From an uncultured Clostridium sp. (GTDB taxonomy: Bacteria; Bacillota; Clostridia; TANB77; CAG-508): DNA of 6,644 nt. The translations under genes and the position numbers were made by a program. The stretch lies in the NCBI GenBank assembly GCA_945874585.1, contig CAMCHB010000057.1, forward strand, positions 1 to 6,644. Direction: 5' to 3'. The notes below the pieces were generated by a model. The model was given only the letters and a program-made list of their open reading frames with translations. It ran no database searches and had not been told where the DNA came from. Shown in pieces: positions 1 to 6,644 of the stretch (positions within the stretch are counted from its first letter, which is position 1; each line of letters opens with the position of its first letter).

Positions 1-48
1 CGAGATCAGCCTCGGTCTCGTGGGCTCGGAGATGTGTATAAGAGACAG
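1..48 (+). other. Residual Illumina Nextera adapter (sequencing artefact)
   Basis: The segment reads as the end of the P7 flow-cell primer (CGAGAT, 1-6), an 8-base index CAGCCTCG (7-14), the Nextera read-2 stem GTCTCGTGGGCTCGG (15-29) and the 19-base Tn5 mosaic end (30-48). This is the exact order of a tagmentation library adapter. From memory the index matches Nextera i7 N710 in adapter orientation. It is therefore untrimmed library sequence at a contig end and not part of the genome. It also hides what lies upstream of pyrG, including any -35 box of the pyrG promoter. Confidence 0.98.
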
Positions 49-55
49 AATTACA

Positions 56-64
56 TGGTATGAT
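56..64 (+). promoter_or_regulatory. Probable extended -10 promoter element of pyrG
   Basis: TGGTATGAT is a TGn-extended -10 element: TG at 56-57 and TATGAT at 59-64. The expected start point is near 70-72. Any -35 box would fall near 36-41, which is adapter, so it cannot be seen. The element lies inside a short dyad, TGGTA (56-60) and TACCA (65-69). If real, transcription starts at the base of the hairpin at 72-120, giving pyrG a leader of about 130 bases. Confidence 0.5.
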
Positions 65-71
65 TACCAAT

Positions 72-123
72 AAGATAGATTAAAAAAAAACCACTTTTGG
101 CAATTTTTTTAATCTATTTTTTT
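72..123 (+). terminator. A/T-rich hairpin with U-tract in the pyrG leader
   Basis: A perfect 13-bp stem (76-88 with 104-116, TAGATT plus seven A's against its complement) extends to 72-88/104-120 with one G-U pair. The loop is 15 bases and the 3' arm runs into seven T's (117-123). This looks like an intrinsic terminator, though the stem is nearly all A-T and therefore weak. It could end an upstream transcript that is now lost, or it could act as an attenuator for pyrG, because a likely pyrG promoter lies just before it. The start region lacks the GGGC run used in the known CTP-sensing pyrG attenuation of Gram-positives. Confidence 0.6.
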
Positions 124-192
124 CGTTGTCTGGAAGTAGGCTAGATTCCTGTAAACAGATAACGATTACAAAAGTGGAAAATGAAATAATAG

Positions 193-1815
<1,623 letters not shown>

Positions 1816-1849
1816 AAGGACAGGATTATAAAGAAAGAAGTTGTTAAAT

Positions 1850-2428
1850 ATGTATTTAATTGTTGGACTGGGAAATCCAGAAAAAGATTATAGCAGAACC
1901 AGACATAATATGGGATTTGATGTGATAAATGCAATTGCGAAAGAACAGGAAATCGAAATTTCAAGAAGTCACTTTAAAGGACTTTATGGAAGCGGTATGA
2001 TTGAAGGAGAAAAAGTGATTTTGCTAAAACCACAAACCTTTATGAATCTAAGTGGAGAAAGCATTATAGAAGTAAAAAATTTTTACAAAGTTGAAAATGA
2101 CCATATTATTATTATATCAGATGATATTGATTTGGAACCAGGTACCATTCGCATTCGCAAAAAAGGAGGACCAGGTACGCACAATGGAATGAAATCTGTT
2201 ATTCATTATTTGAATTCAGATGATGTACCTCGTGTAAGAGTTGGAATTGGTATTCCACAAAATGATGAAACTTTGATGGAATATGTGATTGGACATATCG
2301 AAGACGATGAGTATGAAATTTTACAAAAAGGGATTCAAACAGCCAAAGAAGCGGTTATTGATATTGTAAAAAATGGAATTGATCATGCGATGAACGCCTA
2401 TAATGGTGCAGCCGCAAAAGAAGGATAA
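1850..2428 (+). CDS. pth: Peptidyl-tRNA hydrolase
   Basis: Pth cleaves the ester bond of peptidyl-tRNAs that drop off the ribosome, recycling tRNA in the cytosol. From the chosen ATG the protein has 192 residues, close to the usual bacterial length. Family signatures are the N-terminal YLIVGLGNPEKDY...TRHNMGF, with Asn9 and the catalytic His19, PQTFMNLSGES (61-71, Asn66), SDDIDL (90-95, catalytic Asp near 91-92) and GGPGTHNGMKSV (106-117, Asn112). The frame is also open from a TTG at 1841, but that codon directly abuts the purine-rich GAAAGAAG. The ATG at 1850 gives a better spacing and starts the protein with MYLIVGLGNP, as family members do. The ribosome site is weak. The gene lies 34 bases after pyrG with no terminator between, so it is probably cotranscribed. 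Confidence 0.97.
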   Translation: MYLIVGLGNPEKDYSRTRHNMGFDVINAIAKEQEIEISRSHFKGLYGSGMIEGEKVILLKPQTFMNLSGESIIEVKNFYKVENDHIIIISDDIDLEPGTIRIRKKGGPGTHNGMKSVIHYLNSDDVPRVRVGIGIPQNDETLMEYVIGHIEDDEYEILQKGIQTAKEAVIDIVKNGIDHAMNAYNGAAAKEG

Positions 2429-2431
2429 AAT

Positions 2432-3544
2432 ATGGTAGAAATATGTGTTCAACAAGTGGATAAAGAAGAAAAAAGAATTTACGTTTTTGAACAGGGAACC
2501 ATGGTGGAGCAATATAGGGTTGATCAAAATCAAGAACGATTGATGGGAAACATCTACAAAGGAACGATTCGAGAAGTTAGAAAAGGTCTGGGAGCAGTAT
2601 TTGTGGATATTGGAAGATCACAACATGCTTTTTTACCTATCGAGGAAATGATAGATCAGGATCAACCTAAAATCAATCAAACGATTTTGGTACAAGTCAA
2701 AAAAGAAGCAACTCCACTAAAAGGGATGAAAGTGACACAAAAAAATTTAAATTTAGTGGGAAGATTTCTTATTTTGTTTCCTTATTTGGATTTTGTAACA
2801 ATTTCTCAAAAAATTAAGAAGGGCGCAGAAAGAAATAGATTGATACAAACGGTTCAAAAACAGTTACCAAATAAGATGGGAGCTGTTATACGAACTGCAG
2901 CCAAAAATCAACCAGAAAGCGCACTGCAACAGGATTTACAAGAATTGTTACAACAGTGGAAAGCGATGCAAGAAGAAACACAAAAATCTGATAAGAATCT
3001 CATATACCAAGCAAAGTCAACTTTTTCTAAGTTGTTATTGGATTGGATGGACCATGGACTTCAAAAAGTTGTAGTGGATACGGCTGAAAACAAGCAAGAA
3101 ATTGAAAAATTGATTCAGCCAAACAATAGGGCCATACCGGTGGAACAAGAAACCTATATGATAGAAAAATACGATATTACTAGGCAGTTACAATCAATAG
3201 AAAAGCGAAAAATTTGGCTAAAGTGTGGTGGTTTTATTATTATTGATCAAACAGAGGCATTGGTCGCCATAGATGTAAATTCTGGTAAATGCATAGGCAA
3301 AAATGGAAAAGAAGAAATGGTGTACCGTGTGAATCAGGAAGCCACATTCGAAATTGCTAAACAACTGAGACTACGTAATTTGCGTGGAATTATCGTGATT
3401 GATTATATCGATATGGACAGCAAAACAGATCAAGAAAAGATCCTAAGATTATGGGAAGAATTGATTCAAAAAGATCGTTCAAAAGTGCAGATTTATGAAT
3501 TTACCAAATTAAATTTATTAGAAATAACGCGAAAACAACTTTAA
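2432..3544 (+). CDS. rng: Ribonuclease G/E family protein, short form lacking the zinc-link
   Basis: This is an RNase E/G-type endoribonuclease, a family that cuts single-stranded RNA in rRNA maturation and mRNA decay. An N-terminal S1-type RNA-binding region spans about residues 35-125 (GNIYKGTIREVRKGLGAVFVDIG). The RNase H-like/5'-sensor region follows, then the DNase I-like catalytic domain with IDQTEALVAIDVNSGK and IVIDYIDM. Asp281 and Asp324 are 43 residues apart, exactly as the catalytic Asp303 and Asp346 of E. coli RNase E. The protein ends at LLEITRKQL, residue 370, just where E. coli RNase E continues into the CPxC zinc-link and small domain; E. coli RNase G has about 489 residues. 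No continuation is seen after the stop. It starts three bases after the pth stop, with AAGGA at 2421-2425. The catalytic core looks intact, but the oligomerisation part is missing. Confidence 0.88.
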   Translation: MVEICVQQVDKEEKRIYVFEQGTMVEQYRVDQNQERLMGNIYKGTIREVRKGLGAVFVDIGRSQHAFLPIEEMIDQDQPKINQTILVQVKKEATPLKGMKVTQKNLNLVGRFLILFPYLDFVTISQKIKKGAERNRLIQTVQKQLPNKMGAVIRTAAKNQPESALQQDLQELLQQWKAMQEETQKSDKNLIYQAKSTFSKLLLDWMDHGLQKVVVDTAENKQEIEKLIQPNNRAIPVEQETYMIEKYDITRQLQSIEKRKIWLKCGGFIIIDQTEALVAIDVNSGKCIGKNGKEEMVYRVNQEATFEIAKQLRLRNLRGIIVIDYIDMDSKTDQEKILRLWEELIQKDRSKVQIYEFTKLNLLEITRKQL

Positions 3545-3559
3545 GAAAGCGAATTTTAC

Positions 3560-3588
3560 TTGACATAATATAAAAAATAGCATAAAAT
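3560..3588 (+). promoter_or_regulatory. Sigma-A type promoter of rimO
   Basis: A perfect -35 box TTGACA (3560-3565), a 17-base A/T-rich spacer and the -10 box TAAAAT (3583-3588) form a near-consensus housekeeping promoter. It begins 15 bases after the RNase stop codon. Transcription would start near 3595, giving rimO a leader of about 70 bases that includes the hairpin at 3612-3641. This suggests rimO is at least partly independent of the pyrG-pth-rng transcript. Confidence 0.8.
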
Positions 3589-3611
3589 AATAAGCATAAA
3601 AAGTCTATAAG

Positions 3612-3643
3612 AATGCCTCTATATACAAATATAGAGGCATTTT
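3612..3643 (+). terminator. Hairpin in the rng-rimO gap (terminator or leader stem)
   Basis: A perfect 13-bp inverted repeat (3612-3624 with 3629-3641, core AATGCCTCTATAT) closes on a four-base ACAA loop and is followed by a short T run (3640-3643). The stem is strong but the U-tract is only four bases, so termination may be partial. It could end the pyrG-pth-rng transcript. It also lies downstream of the rimO promoter, so every rimO transcript must pass it, which allows attenuation or a 5' stabilising role. Confidence 0.65.
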
Positions 3644-3654
3644 GAAAGAAAAAT

Positions 3655-3660
3655 AGGAGA
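3655..3660 (+). promoter_or_regulatory. Ribosome binding site deciding the rimO GTG start
   Basis: AGGAGA sits seven bases before the GTG at 3668. An ATG at 3662 is only one base from it and is followed at once by TAA (3665-3667), so it cannot start rimO. The GTG is the first codon that gives the family N-terminus MKVGFISLGC. Confidence 0.85.
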
Positions 3661-3667
3661 GATGTAA

Positions 3668-4978
3668 GTGAAAGTTGGATTTATATCATTGGGATGTTCC
3701 AAAAATTTAGTAGATACAGAAATGATGATTGGCTTAATGAAAGAACATAAATTAGAAATCGTGAACCAAGAAGAAGAGGCCGATATTTTAATTATCAACA
3801 CTTGCGGATTCATAGAATCAGCGAAACAAGAAGCAATTGACACCATCTTGGAAATGGCCAAATACAAGCAGACAGGGAAGTGCAAATTTTTGGTTGCTAC
3901 AGGCTGTTTGGTACAACGTTATCAAAAAGAACTTGAAAAATTATTACCTGAGGTTGATTTGTGGATAAGCATTGACGAATATCCAAATTTTTGGCGTAAA
4001 ATGGAGGAACTTTTAAAAATCGATGATACAGTTTCTTATGGGGAATTGGATTATCTAAAAAGAGTGATTACAACAGGTAAGAACACAGCTTATTTAAAAA
4101 TTGCAGAAGGATGTAGCAATTTTTGTACGTATTGTGCAATTCCATACATTCGTGGGAAATATCAAAGCAGAAAAATGGAGGATGTTTTGGCAGAAGCTAA
4201 ACAACTGGCCAAAGAAGGAATTCAAGAAATTATTTTGATCGCACAGGATACTACCAAATATGGAATGGATTTATATGAGGAATCAAAGTTACCACAATTA
4301 TTGCATGAGATTAGTCAAATAGATGGAATTCAATGGATACGCTTTTTGTATGCTTATCCAGAAACCATTACCGATAAATTGATACAAGAAGTAAAAAATA
4401 ATCCCAAGGTGTGTCATTATTTTGATATTCCAATCCAGCACATTGCAGATACTGTTCTAAAACGAATGAATCGAAAAAGTGATGGTGCAAGCATTCGTGC
4501 ATTGATTCAAAAATTGCGCCAAGAAATACCAGATGTTATTTTAAGAACATCTTTAATTGTTGGTTTTCCAGGAGAAACCAAAGAAGAATTTGAGAAATTA
4601 TATCAGTTTGTAGCGGATGCAAAATTTGATAAATTGGGCGTTTTTATGTATTCCAAAGAAGATGGTACACCAGCTGCCAAAATGAAAGAGCAAATTCATT
4701 ATCAAACGAAAAAAAGTAGATGGAATCGTATTATGCAAGAACAAAGCAAAATTTCAGAAGAAAAATTGGCAGAAAAAATGGAAAAAAAATATATGGCTTT
4801 ATTGGAAAGTGTTTCACCAGATGGTGCTTACTATATCGGAAGAACGTATATGGATGTCCCTGATATGGACGGAGTGATTGTGCTAGAAAAAGAAAAAGAG
4901 ATTCCTTTGGGAACCTTTGTAGAATGTGAAATTACAGGTATATGTGAATACGATCTAGCAGGAAAAATTTTAGAATAA
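3668..4978 (+). CDS. rimO: Ribosomal protein S12 (Asp) methylthiotransferase RimO
   Basis: RimO is a radical-SAM enzyme that adds a methylthio group to a conserved aspartate of ribosomal protein S12. The 436-residue length is normal for the family. The N-terminal methylthiotransferase domain carries the auxiliary iron-sulfur ligands Cys10 (SLGCSKNLVDTE), Cys46 (INTCGFIESAKQEAID) and Cys80 (ATGCLVQRY). The radical-SAM CxxxCxxC is at Cys149, Cys153 and Cys156 (EGCSNFCTYCAIP). IPIQHIADTVLKRMNR and TSLIVGFPGETKEEF are typical of the central barrel. A TRAM-like RNA/protein-binding domain covers about residues 370-436. The signature SLGCSKNLVDTE and the S12-type GCLVQRY favour RimO over the tRNA enzymes MiaB and MtaB. 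It has its own promoter and leader hairpin, a GTG start, and ends in a shared terminator. Confidence 0.96.
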   Translation: MKVGFISLGCSKNLVDTEMMIGLMKEHKLEIVNQEEEADILIINTCGFIESAKQEAIDTILEMAKYKQTGKCKFLVATGCLVQRYQKELEKLLPEVDLWISIDEYPNFWRKMEELLKIDDTVSYGELDYLKRVITTGKNTAYLKIAEGCSNFCTYCAIPYIRGKYQSRKMEDVLAEAKQLAKEGIQEIILIAQDTTKYGMDLYEESKLPQLLHEISQIDGIQWIRFLYAYPETITDKLIQEVKNNPKVCHYFDIPIQHIADTVLKRMNRKSDGASIRALIQKLRQEIPDVILRTSLIVGFPGETKEEFEKLYQFVADAKFDKLGVFMYSKEDGTPAAKMKEQIHYQTKKSRWNRIMQEQSKISEEKLAEKMEKKYMALLESVSPDGAYYIGRTYMDVPDMDGVIVLEKEKEIPLGTFVECEITGICEYDLAGKILE

Positions 4979-5034
4979 AAAAATATCACCTATAAGCAAT
5001 CAAGTTGATTGAACCTATAGGTGGTATTTTTTTT
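4977..5034. terminator. Bidirectional terminator between rimO and carD
   Basis: An 18-bp stem (4977-4994 with 5016-5033) contains one G-U pair and a GC-richer core CACCTATA. Inside it is a second small stem, CAATCA (4997-5002) with TGATTG (5006-5011), on a three-base loop. The stem is flanked by A's on the left and eight T's on the right (5027-5034). It can therefore end transcripts from both sides: rimO on the plus strand and carD on the minus strand. Its left arm overlaps the rimO stop codon. Confidence 0.93.
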
Positions 5035-5037
5035 AAT

Positions 5038-5592
5038 TTAATCAAATGGAATAAATTTTTTCACGATATTATCATGAACAGCATCTGATTTGCTTGTGTG
5101 TTTATAAGTTTCAAATGATTGACAAAGGGTATTTTCAATCATGTCCTCTACTTCTTCTTTAGAAGCATGCTCTGCTAAAACAAGTTCACTTACTAGAATT
5201 TGCTTTGCATTACCAAGCATTTTCTTTTCACCAGTAGAAAGACCTTTCTCTTTTTGTTTGAAGCTTAAATTACGAACAACATCTGCTACTTCGTAAATAT
5301 CTCCACTTTTCATTTTATCCATATTATCACGATATCTTTTGTTCCAATTCATTGACATCTCTGTGCTATCGTGTTTTAAAACATTAAAAACGGTTTCTGC
5401 TTTTTCTTTATCGATAACATTTCTAACGCCTATGTCATCAGCCTTGTTAATAGGAATCATTACCTTTACCTGACCTGGCATTTCTAATATGTAATATGGT
5501 TCTGGTTTTCCTAAGACATTTCTTTCTTCAATATCTTTAATTGTTCCAGCACCGTGCATTGGGTAAACAATTTTATCTCCTATATTAAACAT
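5038..5592 (-). CDS. carD: CarD-family transcriptional regulator
   Basis: CarD/CdnL proteins bind the RNA polymerase beta subunit and stabilise the open promoter complex. From the chosen ATG the product has 184 residues. An N-terminal polymerase-interaction domain (about 1-60; MFNIGDKIVYPMHGAGTIKDIE) is followed by an all-helical DNA-contacting domain (about 65-160). The latter holds MNWNKRYRDNMDKMKSGDIYEVADVVRNL, with Trp83 at the position of the tryptophan that wedges into the promoter fork in characterised CarD proteins. The frame opens at a TTG (5601), but that codon touches GGAAGGAG; the ATG at 5592 is nine bases from it and gives the usual N-terminus. The gene has its own promoter 33 bases upstream of the ATG and lies downstream of dut on the same strand. 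The symbol reflects family membership; its regulon is unknown. Confidence 0.93.
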   Translation of the reverse strand: MFNIGDKIVYPMHGAGTIKDIEERNVLGKPEPYYILEMPGQVKVMIPINKADDIGVRNVIDKEKAETVFNVLKHDSTEMSMNWNKRYRDNMDKMKSGDIYEVADVVRNLSFKQKEKGLSTGEKKMLGNAKQILVSELVLAEHASKEEVEDMIENTLCQSFETYKHTSKSDAVHDNIVKKFIPFD

Positions 5593-5601
5593 ATTTAGCA
5601 A

Positions 5602-5609
5602 CTCCTTCC
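5602..5609 (-). promoter_or_regulatory. Ribosome binding site deciding the carD ATG start
   Basis: GGAAGGAG on the minus strand lies nine bases before the ATG at 5592 and directly abuts the in-frame TTG at 5601. The spacing rules out the TTG and trims three residues from the longest frame. Confidence 0.85.
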
Positions 5610-5624
5610 ATATACACTATACTT

Positions 5625-5653
5625 ATTATACACCTAAATGCAGGAAAAGTCAA
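5625..5653 (-). promoter_or_regulatory. Sigma-A type promoter of carD
   Basis: On the minus strand TTGACT (5653-5648), a 17-base spacer and a perfect TATAAT (5630-5625) form a strong housekeeping promoter in the 84-base gap between dut and the carD ATG. Transcription should start near 5618, giving a very short leader. No terminator is seen between dut and this promoter, so dut read-through into carD remains possible. Confidence 0.9.
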
Positions 5654-5676
5654 AGCAAAATTTGATAAAAAAGCGA

Positions 5677-6138
5677 CTAAGAAAGGGTTGAACCAAACCC
5701 GCCAACGCGTGTACCCGTAGCGTTATCACCGCCAACGACAGAAAAATTTAAAAAGATTCCTTGCCCGATGCGCTCACCTTTGCTAAGGGTAATAGGAGCA
5801 GAAGAAAAGTTGTAAAAAGAAAACATCAAATGACCTTCATTTCCAGGATTATTGTAATAATCAGCGTCTACGATACCAACTCCATTAGCTAAAACTAAGC
5901 CTTTTTTGGATGGATTTGAACTACGATTGACAAGCATCAATAATTCATTGGATGGAAAATAAGATTTTAAACCTGTTTTGACTAAAGTAGGAGATTGACC
6001 AGGTTGAAAAGGTGGGATAATGGTTTCTTCTGCAGCTTCGATATCATAGCCAGCGGAATCCTTGGTTTTCCTTTCTGGTAAATGGATTTCTTGATTTTGA
6101 TAGGAACGGATAATTTCAAAACCTCTTTTTGCTTTCAT
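5677..6138 (-). CDS. dut: dUTP diphosphatase (trimeric dUTPase family)
   Basis: dUTPase hydrolyses dUTP to dUMP and pyrophosphate, keeping uracil out of DNA and supplying the precursor of dTMP. The 153-residue length suits the homotrimeric family. All five motifs are visible in order: motif 1 DSAGYDIEA (27-35), motif 2 NRSSNPSKKG (71-80), motif 3 GVGIVDADYY (86-95, with the catalytic Asp91), motif 4 KGERIGQGIF (120-129) and the C-terminal glycine-rich motif 5 RVGGFGSTLS (144-153), which closes over the nucleotide. Motif 2 has Asn-Arg-Ser-Ser in place of the common Pro-Arg-Ser-Ser. The substrate could be wider (dCTP deaminase relatives), but motif order and the GGFGST tail favour dUTPase. The ATG is preceded by AAGGAG at 6151-6146, seven bases away. 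Confidence 0.93.
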   Translation of the reverse strand: MKAKRGFEIIRSYQNQEIHLPERKTKDSAGYDIEAAEETIIPPFQPGQSPTLVKTGLKSYFPSNELLMLVNRSSNPSKKGLVLANGVGIVDADYYNNPGNEGHLMFSFYNFSSAPITLSKGERIGQGIFLNFSVVGGDNATGTRVGGFGSTLS

Positions 6139-6167
6139 AGAATCACTCCTTAAAAAATATTAATTTG

Positions 6168-6196
6168 GTTATATCATGAAATGAAAAATCACACAA
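6168..6196 (-). promoter_or_regulatory. Probable promoter of dut
   Basis: On the minus strand the -10 box TATAAC (6173-6168) is preceded by TGA, making an extended -10 element (TGATATAAC). A weaker -35 box TTGTGT (6196-6191) lies 17 bases further upstream. The expected start near 6161 gives a leader of about 22 bases containing the AAGGAG ribosome site. Confidence 0.7.
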
Positions 6197-6203
6197 TGGA
6201 AAA

Positions 6204-6218
6204 ACGAAAAACATTCGT
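6204..6218 (-). terminator. Weak hairpin downstream of the broken HTH gene
   Basis: On the minus strand ACGAA and TTCGT (6218-6214 with 6208-6204) form a 5-bp stem on a five-base loop, followed by TTTTTCC. It sits 11 bases past the stop of the HTH remnant and ahead of the dut promoter. The stem is too short to be a confident terminator, but position and T run are suggestive. Confidence 0.25.
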
Positions 6219-6228
6219 AAAAATTTCT

Positions 6229-6485
6229 CTAAAATTTGTCGCTAATGTCCTTTAGTAAGTCATTTACATCTACTTCTACTTCAAGTATATGAGCAATACC
6301 AAATAATTCGTAGTCTTTAACAGTTCTTTTATTATTTTCAATATCATATAAACTCTGCTTATGAATACTAATTCCTATTAACTCTAATTTTTCAGAAAGC
6401 TTTTCATAAAATAAATTTTTTTCATTCTATACTCTTTTAGTAATCTTCCAATTACATTCAGATTTCCATCAAATTTTGCAATCAA
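6229..6485 (-). pseudogene. Small XRE-type helix-turn-helix regulator, frameshifted
   Basis: Read on the minus strand, two frames join into one sensible protein of about 85 residues. Frame one gives IAKFDGNLNVIGRLLKEYRM and then KK. Frame two gives NLFYEKLSEKLELIG, KQSLYDIENNKRTVKDYELF and GIAHILEVEVDVNDLL, ending at TAG (6231-6229). The pattern IGxxLKExRxKxxL...EKLSEKL...SLYDIENNKRTVxDYEL...ILEVxVxxLL is that of clostridial XRE/Cro-type DNA-binding proteins. The frames meet at seven A's (6422-6416): with eight A's the reading frame would be continuous. No intact start serves the second frame. The start is uncertain; TTG at 6485, four bases after AAGG, is the best candidate, and a stop lies just upstream. 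It may be a true pseudogene, an assembly error, or a recoded gene (-1 shift on the A run). Its target is unknown, though it faces a divergent promoter with possible operator repeats. Confidence 0.65.
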
Positions 6486-6502
6486 TTGACCTTATAAATG
6501 CA

Positions 6503-6523
6503 TCAATGGTAAAATATCATTGA
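6503..6523. repeat. Inverted repeat overlapping a promoter (possible operator)
   Basis: TCAATG (6503-6508) and CATTGA (6518-6523) form an inverted repeat with a nine-base A/T-rich spacer. The right arm overlaps the -35 box TTGACA of the plus-strand promoter. A related palindrome, TCAATTGA, lies at 6482-6489 over the proposed start of the HTH gene. The size and position suit a dimeric XRE repressor controlling both divergent genes; this link is inference. Confidence 0.4.
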
Positions 6524-6548
6524 CAAAGAAAAACCATATTGATAAAAT
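6520..6548 (+). promoter_or_regulatory. Sigma-A type promoter of the gene at the right edge
   Basis: A perfect TTGACA (6520-6525), a 17-base spacer and TAAAAT (6543-6548) make a near-consensus promoter. The start point would be near 6555, giving a leader of about 50 bases to the ATG at 6606. Confidence 0.82.
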
Positions 6549-6605
6549 AAGGTAAGAAAAATACGAGAAAGTATGAAGAAGTTCATGCTATATAAGGAGG
6601 AAAAA

Positions 6606-6644
6606 ATGAAACAAAAAAACAAAAGAATTGTTAATAGTAGTAAA
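6606..6644 (+). CDS. Start of an unidentified gene, cut by the window end
   Basis: Only 13 codons are present: MKQKNKRIVNSSK. A strong ribosome site AAGGAGG (6594-6600) lies five bases before the ATG, and a strong promoter lies 58 bases upstream of it, so this is very likely a real gene. The frame is also open from ATGs at 6573 and 6585, but neither has a comparable ribosome site. The short, basic and polar N-terminus does not identify a family. Its position, divergent to a small XRE-type regulator gene with an inverted repeat between them, suggests it may have been that regulator's target. Confidence 0.7.
   Translation, partial: MKQKNKRIVNSSK

Noticed and set aside
30..48. Tn5 mosaic end as a sign of a natural transposon
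   Set aside because: It is preceded by an Illumina index and P7 sequence, so it comes from library preparation.
1841..1852. TTGTTAAATATG at pth resembles TTGCTAAATATG on the minus strand at carD (5601-5590)
   Set aside because: Eleven of twelve bases match, but both are simply the A/T-rich spacing between a ribosome site and an ATG; chance similarity is the simpler explanation.
3619..3885. Minus-strand frame over the rimO start
   Set aside because: It covers the rimO leader hairpin and the conserved N-terminus of RimO; no promoter or ribosome site supports it.
5654..5676. T run after the dut stop as a terminator
   Set aside because: On the minus strand there are T's after the stop codon but no inverted repeat before them.

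Overview
This AT-rich window looks like the end of a draft-assembly contig from a low-GC Gram-positive bacterium. A member of the Clostridia is my best guess. CTP synthase, peptidyl-tRNA hydrolase, an RNase E/G-family protein, RimO, a CarD-family RNA polymerase binder and dUTPase are all chromosomal housekeeping proteins. RNase E/G and RimO together with CarD fit Clostridia better than Bacillus, since B. subtilis lacks RNase E/G and RimO. Strong AGGAGG-type ribosome binding sites and TTGACA/TATAAT-type promoters agree. I cannot name a genus.

Layout: bases 1-48 are not biological. They are an Illumina Nextera index-read adapter ending in the Tn5 mosaic end, so the true sequence begins at 49. 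Bases 49-201 hold a probable pyrG promoter and a leader containing a terminator-like hairpin. A plus-strand cluster follows: pyrG (202-1815), pth (1850-2428) and an RNase G-like gene (2432-3544). These are closely spaced and probably cotranscribed. The next gene, rimO (3668-4978), has its own promoter and a second hairpin in its leader. A long bidirectional terminator (4977-5033) separates this block from two convergent minus-strand genes, carD (5038-5592) and dut (5677-6138), each with its own well-formed promoter.

The last 500 bases are more accessory in character. A small XRE-type helix-turn-helix gene on the minus strand is broken by a one-base shift at a run of seven A's. It faces a strong plus-strand promoter with a possible operator repeat, which drives a gene that is cut off after 13 codons by the window end.

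Functionally, pyrG and dut serve pyrimidine nucleotide supply (CTP synthesis; dUTP removal). pth, the RNase and rimO serve translation and RNA metabolism. CarD acts on transcription initiation. I found no CRISPR array, insertion sequence, rRNA, tRNA or convincing novel multi-gene system. The observations most worth following are the RNase G-like protein that stops before its zinc-link, the two promoter-proximal leader hairpins, and the broken HTH gene with its divergent promoter.
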